Below are positions 40,740 through 50,841 of a stretch of DNA of 64,000 nt, piece after piece. Positions within the stretch are counted from its first letter, which is position 1, and each line of letters begins with the position of its first letter. The position numbers and the translations under genes were made by a program. Below the pieces are notes generated by a model. That model saw only the letters and a program-made list of their open reading frames with translations. It was not told the origin of the DNA and did no database searches. The stretch comes from Mya arenaria (Eukaryota > Mollusca > Bivalvia > Myida > Myidae), in contig NC_069123.1 in assembly GCF_026914265.1 (NCBI RefSeq), positions 35,425,178-35,489,177 of the forward strand, read 5' to 3'.

Positions 40740-42030
40740 CTTTCTTTCTGTCCTTTGTCTGAAAAATAAATAATAAAGATATAGATTAAAAGCATCCCCA
40801 TTTATCAAAGATCAGCAGTTAGCAATTTTTTGGCAATCTTGAGCATTTAGCAGATTATATGCAATACAGGAATAAATGCTGTTAGCAGGAAATTACAAGA
40901 ATTTTAAATGTATAAACAACATTTTTGCATTAATTTTAGTTGTAGAGGATCTTTAAGGATTATGATATAGTAATACTGGCAAATTGAAATTGGAATAAAT
41001 GATACTTATTTTCTGGCAAGATTTAAACAAATTGAAATTGGAATACATGATACTTATTTCATGGCAAGATTTAAAGTTTAACACAGTATTCACATATTTA
41101 GAAGAAAACAAATACAACATACATATATCGTTCTTCAATGCTGCAAGCAAATCCTTTTTCGCCACCTCTCGAACACCATTTTGCCATAAGTACATACTGC
41201 AATTAAATCATAAAAGAAAATTCTATGAAAAATCTTTCTTTTGTTGATCACCTTCAAAAATCAAAGTCTTAAAACCTATTGTGCAAATATTAAGAAGTTT
41301 TTTTACAACAAGAGTATGCTAAATGGATGGAATGTACGATAGTATTAGGCAAAATATATTAAAACATACTTTGTGGTTTGCTTTACTGTCATGATATTAT
41401 TTCAAAGTCCAATAAAGGAAAAGTCCAATTCTAGGATCACAATTCACATAATATCATATTCGAAATCATGGTTAAAAAAGAAAGTGTTTTGAACATTTCT
41501 TGTTAACATTACCAGACAATAAGACTCTTTCCTGCCTTCCCTCATCATATTGCTCTCAACAATCTGTATAACCTGAAATTATATTTGAATAATGCAATAC
41601 TTGATAACTTTGTCATTATCAACTATAACTCTAAGTCTTGGTATAAAACCTTTCAGTTCCCAGTGTCTTTGATATTCTTGAAGATATATTACAAAAAGAA
41701 AAGGAAAATCTTTACTGTGATATCTGCTTTATTGATTGCAACAATTGATGAAAATAAAATTTGGACAAATAGCAGCAATTCTCTCAAGTAGAATCTGACA
41801 TTGCATTAAAAATGCTATACATCAGTCATTTATAACCACAAACACTTGACAAAGTACCATTATGAACCAAACATACATAAAATAACATTCAAATATTCGT
41901 CTTTGATATTTCAAACGTCAAAATAAAATCATATATCTTTTACAGTTAGCATCCTTTCGTACCACAGCGACACATCATGGTGACGGAGAAATTACAAAGT
42001 TGACTTGAGGCTGTATATCCATGTCGACAT
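40740..42030 (-). other. Possible small gene or exon remnants, unrecognised
   Basis: The minus strand has exon-like pieces with splice signals: 41513-41572 (acceptor TTTCAG, donor GTAATG; IVESNMMREGRKESY), 41123-41196 (acceptor TTGCAG, donor GTATGT) and a piece ending near 40740 after TTTTTCAG. One chain is open from MDIQPQVNF (about 42020) to a stop, but the third piece looks more protein-like in another frame (MYLWQNGVREVAKKDLLAAL). I recognise no family. It may be chance or a decayed gene. Confidence 0.2.
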
Positions 42031-42388
42031 ATTGGAAGTCCAAGTTATAATCCTTAAAATAGCTATTATACAAAAACGGGAGCTTAAAGGGCTATCCGGA
42101 AATGAAACTAGTTGAAATGGTCGCAGTCAACAGTTTCATGGTTTACTTTACGGATAAATTTAAGGGTGTATAGATTCCAATGGTCAGACTGTGAGCGTGT
42201 ATAGAATATAACGTCGACCCAAACATTTGGGGGAGGGATTTTAGTACCAGGGATTTTCAGTGAATTTGCGGTAACCCAGGTAAAAATATCGGTGTTTGTG
42301 ATGAAATATAATTTAACAGTTGTTATTTATGAATTGTCGAATGATGTTATGTCTTGGTTAACAATGTTGCCCAGGGCTCGACATTAAG

Positions 42389-43085
42389 TAGTCTAAAATA
42401 ATAGACGTGTTATACGGGATTCTTCCAATCCCTAACGTCTAAACGGGAATGTGCAAAAAACGGGGGTGTTTTAAAAATATTGAAATTGTTTTAAGTGAAG
42501 TATTTTATGGTTGAAATTGATCATAAAGAGTTATATTCATATTTTACCATGTAAGTGAAATGTTATTTTGCACTAAACAAGCATTTAGTGCATTAAAACA
42601 AGTTGTTTACCTTTCCAATGAAACGAAAGTTGACTGACACAGACAACAACTATGCGAAGGGGAACAACTCGATACAATCGTAATAGCTCGTCCTCCTCCG
42701 ACAAAGCTTCGAGATAGACCTCCTTATACAATCGTAACAACTCGGCCATGGCCGAAATGTTCCGAGCGATTTAAAACTGTGCCCTAAAGCCTTGCAGGTG
42801 CCCTTCATGTATATATCGTTATGTTTTGACAGAATGAAATGAAAAAAAGCCGTCAAACTCATAATTATAAGTTGGATATTTATTTTTTTGTGTACGAAAC
42901 TAATATAAAATAACATTATCTGGTAATATTTCTTGTTTTTATGATATTTTATAGACGCTATATGCTTTAACCCGGAATCCTGATCGGAACAACTACCCAC
43001 TTTTGATACTAAACAATTTGTACGTGAAGGATTTGCCATATCAAAAATCTAAAAAAAATCCGTCAACGTACAATTATTTGGACTA
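42389..43085 (-). mobile_element. 697-bp non-autonomous element, copy 1 (MULE-like TSD)
   Basis: TAGTCTAAAATAATAG at one end and the complement of TAGTCCAAATAATTG at the other form short imperfect inverted ends. The 9-bp GACATTAAG is duplicated exactly at 42380-42388 and 43086-43094. A 129-codon open frame (42650-43039) is shared with copy 2 but resembles nothing I know. Confidence 0.85.
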
Positions 43086-43112
43086 GACATTAAGTTGATT
43101 AACGGTGGTCCG

Positions 43113-43809
43113 TAGTCCAAATAATTGTACGTTGACGGATTTTTTTTAGATTTTTGATATGGCAAATCCTTCACGTACAAATTGTTTAGTATCAAAAGTG
43201 GGTAGTTGTTCCGATCAGGATTCCGGGTTAAAGCATATAGCGTCTATAAAATATCATAAAAACAAGAAATATTACCAGATAATGTTATTTTATATTAGTT
43301 TCGTACACAAAAAAATAAATATCCAACTTATAATTATGAGTTTGACGGCTTTTTTTCATTTCATTCTGTCAAAACATAACGATATATACATGAAGGGCAC
43401 CTGCAAGGCTTTAGGGCACAGTTTTAAATCGCTCGGAACATTTCGGCCATGGCCGAGTTGTTACGATTGTATAAGGAGGTCTATCTCGAAGCTTTGTCGG
43501 AGGAGGACGAGCTATTACGATTGTATCGAGTTGTTCCCCTTCGCATAGTTGTTGTCTGTGTCAGTCAACTTTCGTTTCATTGGAAAGGTAAACAACTTGT
43601 TTTAATGCACTAAATGCTTGTTTAGTGCAAAATAACATTTCACTTACATGGTAAAATATGAATATAACTCTTTATGATCAATTTCAACCATAAAATACTT
43701 CACTTAAAACAATTTCAATATTTTTAAAACACCCCCGTTTTTTGCACATTCCCGTTTAGACGTTAGGGATTGGAAGAATCCCGTATAACACGTCTATTAT
43801 TTTAGACTA
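43113..43809 (+). mobile_element. 697-bp non-autonomous element, copy 2 (inverted relative to copy 1)
   Basis: Reverse complement of copy 1, same length, with an identical 129-codon frame (43159-43548). It is flanked by the 10-bp repeat CGGTGGTCCG (43103-43112 and 43810-43819). Only 27 bp separate it from copy 1, making a palindrome of about 1.4 kb. Confidence 0.85.
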
Positions 43810-44382
43810 CGGTGGTCCGATGGTCCGGGACCACCAGATTCATGGTCCGGACCAGTAGAAACCAGTTCTGGCTAGTCCGACTGGACCAGTGAAATTTCCA
43901 AGAAGAAATAATTTAATCAGAAATGTTAAGCACGATCCCTGACTAAATCTGACAATATGTATAATCCAACAAATAAATGCAGTGCAGTTGTTGTTGTTGA
44001 GTTTATATAGGTCTGCCCGCGCCCTATAATGGCTGCATTATGGCTTGACCCCGTCACATCCCCAAGTGTGACTTAAACAGAATTTTGAAGCCAAAAGGGG
44101 AGTTTTACCCCCATCGGTTGATGGGATATTCGTCAAAGGAGTAATTTTTTACCCAAAATGCCGCAAAAACTGCGATGAATGACATCTAGGGAGGTCCCAC
44201 AGCTCTGAATATTGGATATGGTTTCATTTCTTCAGTCTTGTATCTTAAAAAACATTTACGTGTAAGAATGGTATTTATTTGAAGGATGGGCAAGACTCAC
44301 GGTCAGTTCATTGACAAGAAAGTGTTGTGAGAACAGGACTTTTTGCCCACTATATGTATTAATATTTCTAATATATATATGA

Positions 44383-44476
44383 ACTGACCACTTTGTTGTC
44401 GATGCCCGACTATTGCCTCACTATTTACTTATTGAGGCAATAGTCGGGCATCGACAACAAAGTGGTCAGTTCATAT
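44383..44476. repeat. Perfect foldback hairpin inside the 42372-45042 element
   Basis: Arms of about 42-46 nt (TGAACTGACCACTTTGTTGT and its complement) are separated by a short loop near 44430. It is DNA of the transposon; no gene is evident. Confidence 0.75.
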
Positions 44477-45236
44477 GCAGTGCAAGCAGCGTTCGTTGTT
44501 TTTATTTACATTCCCTTGCGCATGCGTTACATCTGCGACCGGAAGTAAACAGCACAGAACAGTTTACGATAGCTGTGAAATCATCGGAATTAGGTCAATC
44601 TTTATTACGATGTAACTTATTTTAGCAAATCATTTCGTCCATATTTATAGCACTGAATTTGGTTTTTAAGAATTTATCGTATGCATAGTAAATTAAAGCC
44701 ATTTGCTAATGTGATTGACAAATTTTAATGTACATTCAAGTCAGATATGTACTATATATCTTTTATTGCTGCCTGATAATCCAACGTATATTCTAGTCAA
44801 TCCTCATACTATTGTTTCATTGTTGTAATGTTAACCAGTTAAAGTTTTATATTAAAATTAAAAGCTCACTATTATTTTCATCATGTGTGTATATAATAAA
44901 CCTTCACAGGCAAAGAATTAAAATCATATCATCAAAAAGTATCAATTTGGTCAGGACCATTGGATATTAGGTCCGGACCAGTAGAAAATATATCTACTAG
45001 TCCGAATGGACCAGTGGATTTAAAAGTTAATGTCAAGCCCTGTTGCCATTTTATACTGTGCTGTAGCAACTGTTTTTGACAGGTGGAGCACTCTCATGAA
45101 AGCTAGTAAGGTAACATGAGTAACTGTAGTTCTAAATCAAACAAGTCAGGTAAATCCGGTCAGGCCTTTTTCTGCACATCTTACATTCCAAACACAGGCG
45201 GCAGTTGCATTGACATGATCAACCCTTAGTCTAAAA

Positions 45237-45576
45237 TAATAGACATGTTAAACGGGATTCTTCCAATGAATTATGGACATTACGGACCATGGACATTATG
45301 GACCAGACATTATGGACCAGATTTAGGGACATGACAGACCAGATTTAGGGACATTACGGACCAGATTTACGGACATTATGGACAGATTTAGGGACATGGA
45401 ATTTCACAAGAATTTATTTTGAACCATTGATCTATTTGAATTTCACAGGATTTCCGTAATGTCTGGTCCGTAATGTCCATGGTCAGTTATGTCCGTGACC
45501 TCTTCCAATCCCTAACGAAGGATTTCCAATATCAAAAATCGTAAAAAAATCCGTCAACATACAATTATTTGGACTA
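45237..45576. mobile_element. Internally deleted relative of the 697-bp element, with a nested insertion
   Basis: It starts TAGTCTAAAATAATAGACAT and ends AATTATTTGGACTA, but the middle is lost. A separate 233-bp element interrupts it at 45268-45500. No target duplication is visible at the outer ends. Confidence 0.65.
45268..45500. mobile_element. 233-bp MULE-like MITE nested in the element at 45237-45576
   Basis: The inverted ends are rich in GGACATTACGGACC-type repeats, and the 9-bp TCTTCCAAT is repeated on both sides (45259-45267 and 45501-45509). No open frame. Confidence 0.65.
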
Positions 45577-45587
45577 GCTTTTTATTT

Positions 45588-45676
45588 GTCTAAAAATATA
45601 GACATGTTATACAGGATTCTTCTAATCCCTCACAAATGGTAAAAAAATCTGTCAACCTACAATTATTGGGACAAGG
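45588..45676. mobile_element. Short remnant of the 697-bp element family
   Basis: GTCTAAAAATATAGACATGT ... GTCAACCTACAATTATTGGG resembles both ends of the family with nearly all the interior missing. Confidence 0.5.
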
Positions 45677-45679
45677 GTT

Positions 45680-46150
45680 TTATGCGCCATCATTGGTCCA
45701 GATTTTTACGATATATATCAGAAGCTATTGGAAGTTTAAAATTGGTATCAGATACTGTAGACAGGTGAAAATATCCTTCTAAAACACCAAAATTCCTGGC
45801 TGCGTTAGAATTTATTACTGTTATACAAATCAGGTATATCTTATATTTTGCGATATTTATGGCTTACATGTCAACATTGGGATATCTGTGTGATTCAATA
45901 GAATTTTGCTTTTGGCAATTCTTTCTAACATCTGACCAATTGGATGCTTGCTATGTTGGTTATAATATAGATGTTCCTTCTTCAGACAGAACTGTTTCAT
46001 TAAATGATTCTTGCCACATGGACTTTGATAGTGATAGCTACTGTCATCCACCTTAGTATATTGCCCATAGTTTGTATTGTGTACAATGTAAAAAAAATAT
46101 CTTTCTGAATCATATTAGTAAATTAAAATTATAATAATTATATAATATTT
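45680..46150. other. Upstream region of the SDR gene
   Basis: AT-rich sequence with no recognisable exon. A CAG at 46151-46153, preceded by TTATATAATATTT, lies 7 bp before the ATG and may be the acceptor of a leader intron. The promoter cannot be located. Confidence 0.4.
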
Positions 46151-46159
46151 CAGATCACA

Positions 46160-47045
46160 ATGAAGTTTAAGCAGTGGATTGCATGGCACTTATTCGAGCT
46201 GGGTTACCTGGCTGTGTTGGCTGTTCTCCCATTTATCGCAGCTATCAAAAGCGTGGCTACAGTGCTCATCTCCGGTCTCCTCCTGATTGCCTTTATAGCA
46301 GTGATCAGGAAGATAACAAGAAAACTTGTGGACGTCGATGGTCAAACTGTGGTTATATCCGGATGTGATACAGGTAATATTTAAACTTGTCTACAGAAAT
46401 TTAGAGTAAATGTAAGATAGGGATGTAATCAAGAGGAACTTCATACTCGATCTAAATCTTTATCATTCTTCATCACCTTCCATCAATGGAAAGTGAAATC
46501 AGAAGGTTGTTAGTTCAATCATACCAGAGAAACTTGTCTATCCCACAAGTGGTTGTTGGTCTGATCCCCTCAGAGAAACTTTTCTATCCTCTAAGTGGTT
46601 GTTGGTTTGATCCTACCAGAGAAACTTGTCTATCCCCCAAGGGGTTGTTGGTTCAATCCTATAAGAAAAACTTGTCTATCACAAAAGCGGTTTGTTGGTT
46701 CAGTCCTAGCAGAAAAACTTGTCTACTCTATCCACCAAGATATTGGGTTAGATCCCATTAGAGGTACTTTCTCATGACTATTAATAAGGATATACTTCCA
46801 CTGGTTTCTTCCCAGGTAATGGACTTTACAAGTAATTTAAAGCTGACTTGATATTTTATGATTATGTCACTATAATTAATATAATTAATATTCAAGCAAG
46901 TAAAAACATATATACCTCTATTAACTTGAGGTTTCAAAAAGTGTTAATATACATGTTATGAAACTAGAATTTAATGTTAATTCTAGCTGAAATAGTTTAT
47001 AATTTTAAAGAAATTGTCTAATTCTATAGAAAAATATCATTCTCG

Positions 47046-47077
<32 letters not shown>

Positions 47078-50000
47078 GTGCTTCTTATCTAGGTTTTGGG
47101 CATGCCCTGACAAAGCGACTGGATGCCCTGGGTTTTACGGTGATTGCCGGATGTCTGGATGATGGTGGTGAGGGTGCTAGCAAACTTCGCAAGTGGAGTG
47201 ACTCTGGCAGGATACATGTGGTGAAATTGGACGTGAGGAGTGACGAGTCTGTGCAATCCCTGGTCAAATATACAAAGAAGCATAGTGAGAAAGGTAAACT
47301 CTGTTCTCATACCAGATCGAAACTTCTGTTTATTTACTTTAGGCTAATACAATAGGAATAACGCTTTCCCTCATAGACACGCCTTTTTTCTCCTTTACCC
47401 ATAGCTGTAGATACATTTTTCCACTCTCAACCCAGACTCAAGTTAGATAACTAGGGGATTAACCAGGGATGGCTGATGTCACCACTCCTCTATGAAGGAA
47501 AGGGTTAAAAGTAAAAGTTAAAAGTTTATTGTACATTTATTAAGTTTCAATTATATATCCCTGACAAAACTATAGTAAATATCGGAAAAAAAACCTCTAA
47601 ATAGTTTTAAGTTTTGATATGCATGTTATCATTGTATAAATAGTACTCCTTTATCTATAGAAACTGCTATTTATTATCATTTATTTCTAGCTTTCAGTTT
47701 TGTTTTGTTTTAAATTACGTTAAATTTATCCTGATAAACTCCCTGTTTGAAACAGCTAGTTGATCAAAATATATGTACAATTTAACTGTTACTATTATAT
47801 TAGTTTTTTTCTCAGTGATTTTTTTTTATGTAAACACAGACTGTACTGGAAATTAAGATCAATGGTGTCATTGTCTTTCGGTCATCACTTGACTAACATT
47901 TGTCACAGTTTACAATAAAATTTCATTATGTTATTGTTTTTAATTAACTATAAGCATGAAATGAAATATTTGTTTCAGTGTTCCGGTAAGATTGCATAAT
48001 ATTACACTGGTGATCACCTAAATTTAATATTTTACTCATGGCAAAGCTACTCTTGAAAAGTATAACTTTTGGTGCAATATGAAATATTGGTGAAATATAT
48101 TGAAATTTATAGTCATCTTACACTGACAAAAACAATTATTCTCTTTATCATATCTCACTGTTATAAAATGGAATATGCTATAAATAGTGTATGATGTACA
48201 AGATAGGATGTACAGAATTATATCAAATACAATTAACTCTTCTTTAAATTCCTTATTCAGGCGTGTGGGCTGTAGTGAATAATGCAGCTGTGAATTTTCT
48301 TGGCGATGTTGAACTCTGTACAATGGACCAGTATAAAAGCATCGCAGAGGTTAATCAGTTTGGGGTGATCAGGATGACCAAGGCTTTCCTTCCACTGATT
48401 AGAGAATGCAAAGGTGTTTATATAATGTTATTGTTAATTAAACCAATTATTCAAGTAGTTCATCTTCACATTGGCTTTATGTTACAAATAATTGTTGATT
48501 TAGCTACATGTACATAAGAAATATAAGTAATCAAAACCAAACCCACATGAGCCCATGTTGAGAATCAAACCAGAGATGCCTTGGTGAGATATGAGTGCAC
48601 TTATAATTGTGATAATTTTAAGGTGCAAACAATGGTATACATGTATGATTTCTTTCTAAACATTTTACCATACATTTTATTTAATAAATGACGTGGTTTA
48701 GTCAGAAAATGAATTAAGCCTGTGCACTAACCGTTATACCGTAATTATTTTTAGGAGCCAACAATGATACACATGTACGATTTCTTTCTAAACATTTTAC
48801 CATACCAATTTGGCATATGCAATGGTTTAGCTAGAAAAGGGAATAAAGTCAGTGTTTTCTCTATTAAAGTTCACTAATGCTTGGTGGGCTCATAGCTATT
48901 ATCTTTTCCCACAAATATCTGGTTGCCCATATAGATTTAATTAAAATTTCACTTTTATAATTTTAACAAAGAAATAAATGAAATAAGATCTTTCTTTTGC
49001 TTGTTTTACAATTAAAAACAATTTATTTCAGGTAGAGTAATAAATGTGACCAGTGCTAAAGGGCGCATAAGCCTGCCCAGCAATGCGGTGTATGGTGCCA
49101 CCAAGTACGCTATCGAGGCGTTCTCAGACGTCCTCAGGCTTGAGATGAGGAAGTTTGGCGTCAGGGTCATCATTGTCGAGCCTGGTGACTTTGGAGGAAC
49201 TACTGGAATGCTCAGTCCCAAGTCTGTAATTAAACTTGGTATAAATATTGCCTCCCTAGAAGGGAACATCTTGCATCTTGTCAGCCCTTGGCAACACTGT
49301 CGACTGAGGCTTTAGTTTTTGTTTGAGGATACTGAGAGAGTAATTCAAGAAACATGTTGTGTATGGGCCTGGAGACATTCAGAAGTGGGTGGTTTTCTCC
49401 ATAGACAGATGTGACCATCATAGTGAAAAGCAAAATGTACACTGTGATGACCAGAGAAGAAACATCTCTATTTTGCAAGAAAAAAACATTTATTTATGTT
49501 GCTTTGTTTCATTATCGTGCTAAGCCCTTATTATTAGATTGATATCAATGGGCCAAGTTTTTTATATAATGTATTTTGTTTATTTGAAACATGATTGAGT
49601 CGTCTCATTTATTCCACCGTGACCTCACACTTGATCTTTCTAGTCTCAACGATTAATGCAATATGCTGGTAGTGCTCTGTGTTCCTAAGGATGACCTTCC
49701 TGAGCTGGCCAAAGGCTTCTTGAAAACAGCACAGTTCAAACAACCAGTGATAGCTCTAGTTTTCTCAGAGCAGCTTGCTATAACAAATCTTGAATGGAAA
49801 AAACAACACTATTATATGTATATGTAAATGCATGGTATTAAAATGCAATATTCTCACTTGTCCTTTTCAGCTCCGATGGTTGAAGAGCCAGATGGATGCA
49901 ATGTGGGAGTCAGCGAGCCCAGAAATTCAGGCGGCATATGGCCAGGAGTACCATGACGCTCTTTACAATGGGGCCGTGTCTGCAGCAAGGGAAGCAGCTA

Positions 50001-50841
50001 AGTCTATGGCACCAGTCATCGATGCCATGGAAGATGCTGTTCTATGTGTGACCCCACGCATACGATATCTGGTCGACGGAAGTAACAAAATACTGGATCT
50101 CAATAATGTAAGAGTGTCTTTTATTTTTAGTTTGGGTTTTCCTTTATTTCTTAATTTAAAAAGAAAGATTTTACTCCATATTCAATATATATTATTATAA
50201 TACTTAAATTTTGTTTACTCACCTGTTCCAGAATTTTGAGATGTTAGATCTATATAGGGTTTTAGCTAAAGGGTTATGGAAGGGTGCTGCAAACTGTCTT
50301 TTTTGGTAGCACCCTTCTGCCCTCAATGAGATCCTCAAGGATGGACACCCTTCTGTCTTCATAGAATGAAATGCTTGATTTTCAATAATTGCTTTTGTTT
50401 TGTTTATAACATCTAATTTGATTATATTCAAGCATTACATATTTGGCATCTTCTGTCAGATTTTTTAATAATGTTCTTCACAGCCTGACACAATGTGCCC
50501 TTTCTCTTTTCCACAGTAGCCTGTCATCATTATGTAGCACCCTGTTAGTATTCTGCAGCATTCTGTCTTTTTTAAAACCTGGCTAAAACCTTGTTTCTAG
50601 CAACATGCAGATGCTAGTGGTAAAAACCAAATACTTATGTCCATGTAAAGCTGATTATCAGTTAACATTATAATCTATTAAACATACAAGAAAATCGTAT
50701 TTTGAAGATTATTTTTCAATGTGAAATATTGTATTTCAGTGGCTGATTCGTATAGGCTGGTTTATCCCTGAATCTACGATGGATACAATTTTAGATTATA
50801 AGTATAACAAAGGTCTTCCTCAAGTCCGTGCCAACAATTGA
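46160..50841 (+). CDS. Short-chain dehydrogenase/reductase, BDH1/RDH-like, complete 6-exon CDS
   Basis: NAD(P)-dependent SDR. Coding exons: 46160-46373, 47093-47293, 48261-48413, 49032-49225, 49871-50107, 50740-50841 (1101 nt, 366 aa), all GT-AG with matching phases. The N-terminus has two hydrophobic stretches (about residues 13-50), which suggest a membrane anchor. The nucleotide-binding motif appears as GCDTGFGHAL across the exon 1-2 junction, followed by LDVRS, VNNAA (usual NNAG), NVTSAKG with the catalytic Ser and YGATK (YxxxK). VEPGDFGG and the C-terminal half resemble vertebrate D-beta-hydroxybutyrate dehydrogenase and the related retinol/17-beta-hydroxysteroid dehydrogenases. The substrate cannot be assigned from sequence. 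The exon-3 donor (GTGTTTA) is weak. Introns hold a SINE (intron 1) and a TRIM fragment (intron 4). Confidence 0.88.
46480..46830 (+). mobile_element. tRNA-derived SINE with five-fold amplified B-box segment
   Basis: A 46-bp unit holding GTTGTTGGTTCAATCCTA and GAGAAACTTGTCTATCC repeats about five times, then GAGGTACTTTCTCATGAC and CTGGTTTCTTCCCAGG, as in the tail of the SINE at 36255. It lies in SDR intron 1. Confidence 0.6.
48545..48610 (-). mobile_element. Fragment of tRNA-derived SINE
   Basis: The minus strand reads CTCATATCTCACCAAGGC then CTGGTTTGATTCTCAACA, a degraded tRNA-like head. It lies in SDR intron 3. The rest is not recognisable. Confidence 0.4.
49345..49746 (+). pseudogene. Small TRIM-like gene fragment in SDR intron 4
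   Basis: 49347-49460 resembles the exon-1 stretch encoding [15 protein letters not shown]...DRCD of the TRIM-like genes, and 49670-49746 resembles the start of exon 2 (DLPELAKGFLKTAQFKQ). The linking sequence matches their intron. Most of the gene is missing. It lies in sense orientation inside the intron of the dehydrogenase gene and shows that this TRIM family has been copied beyond the IKK locus. Confidence 0.75.
50258..50590. mobile_element. MITE-like repeat with GGTTTTAGC ends, copy 1
   Basis: Inverted ends GGTTTTAGC and GCTAAAACC are visible in SDR intron 5, and a related copy lies at 56152-56483. No coding content; the family is unassigned. Confidence 0.55.

Larger units (their letters stand above)
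38809..42214. mobile_element. Candidate 3.4-kb TIR element bearing a 34-bp tandem array
   Basis: ACGTTATATTCTATACACGC at 38809 recurs inverted at 42214. The inverted ends are about 52 bp with one difference. No clear target duplication. The left half holds a 34-bp array whose unit resembles the inner part of the terminal repeat. The right half may hold short exon-like segments, so the bounds as one element are tentative. Confidence 0.5.
42372..45042. mobile_element. Larger TIR element (CAGGGCT ends, hAT-like), carrying nested insertions
   Basis: Ends CAGGGCTCGACATTAA and TTAATGTCAAGCCCTG are inverted, and the 5-bp repeat TTGCC abuts both ends (42367-42371 and 45043-45047). Two 697-bp elements sit inside its left part. 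The remaining about 1.25 kb has subterminal GGTCCGG-rich motifs and no transposase frame. The CAG...CTG ends suggest a hAT-type element; the 5-bp duplication is shorter than the usual 8. Confidence 0.7.

Noticed and set aside
42650-43548. Two identical 129-codon frames as a gene pair
   Set aside because: They are the same stretch of a non-autonomous transposon seen on opposite strands. The third copy differs by frame-neutral changes only in part, and no known domain is visible.
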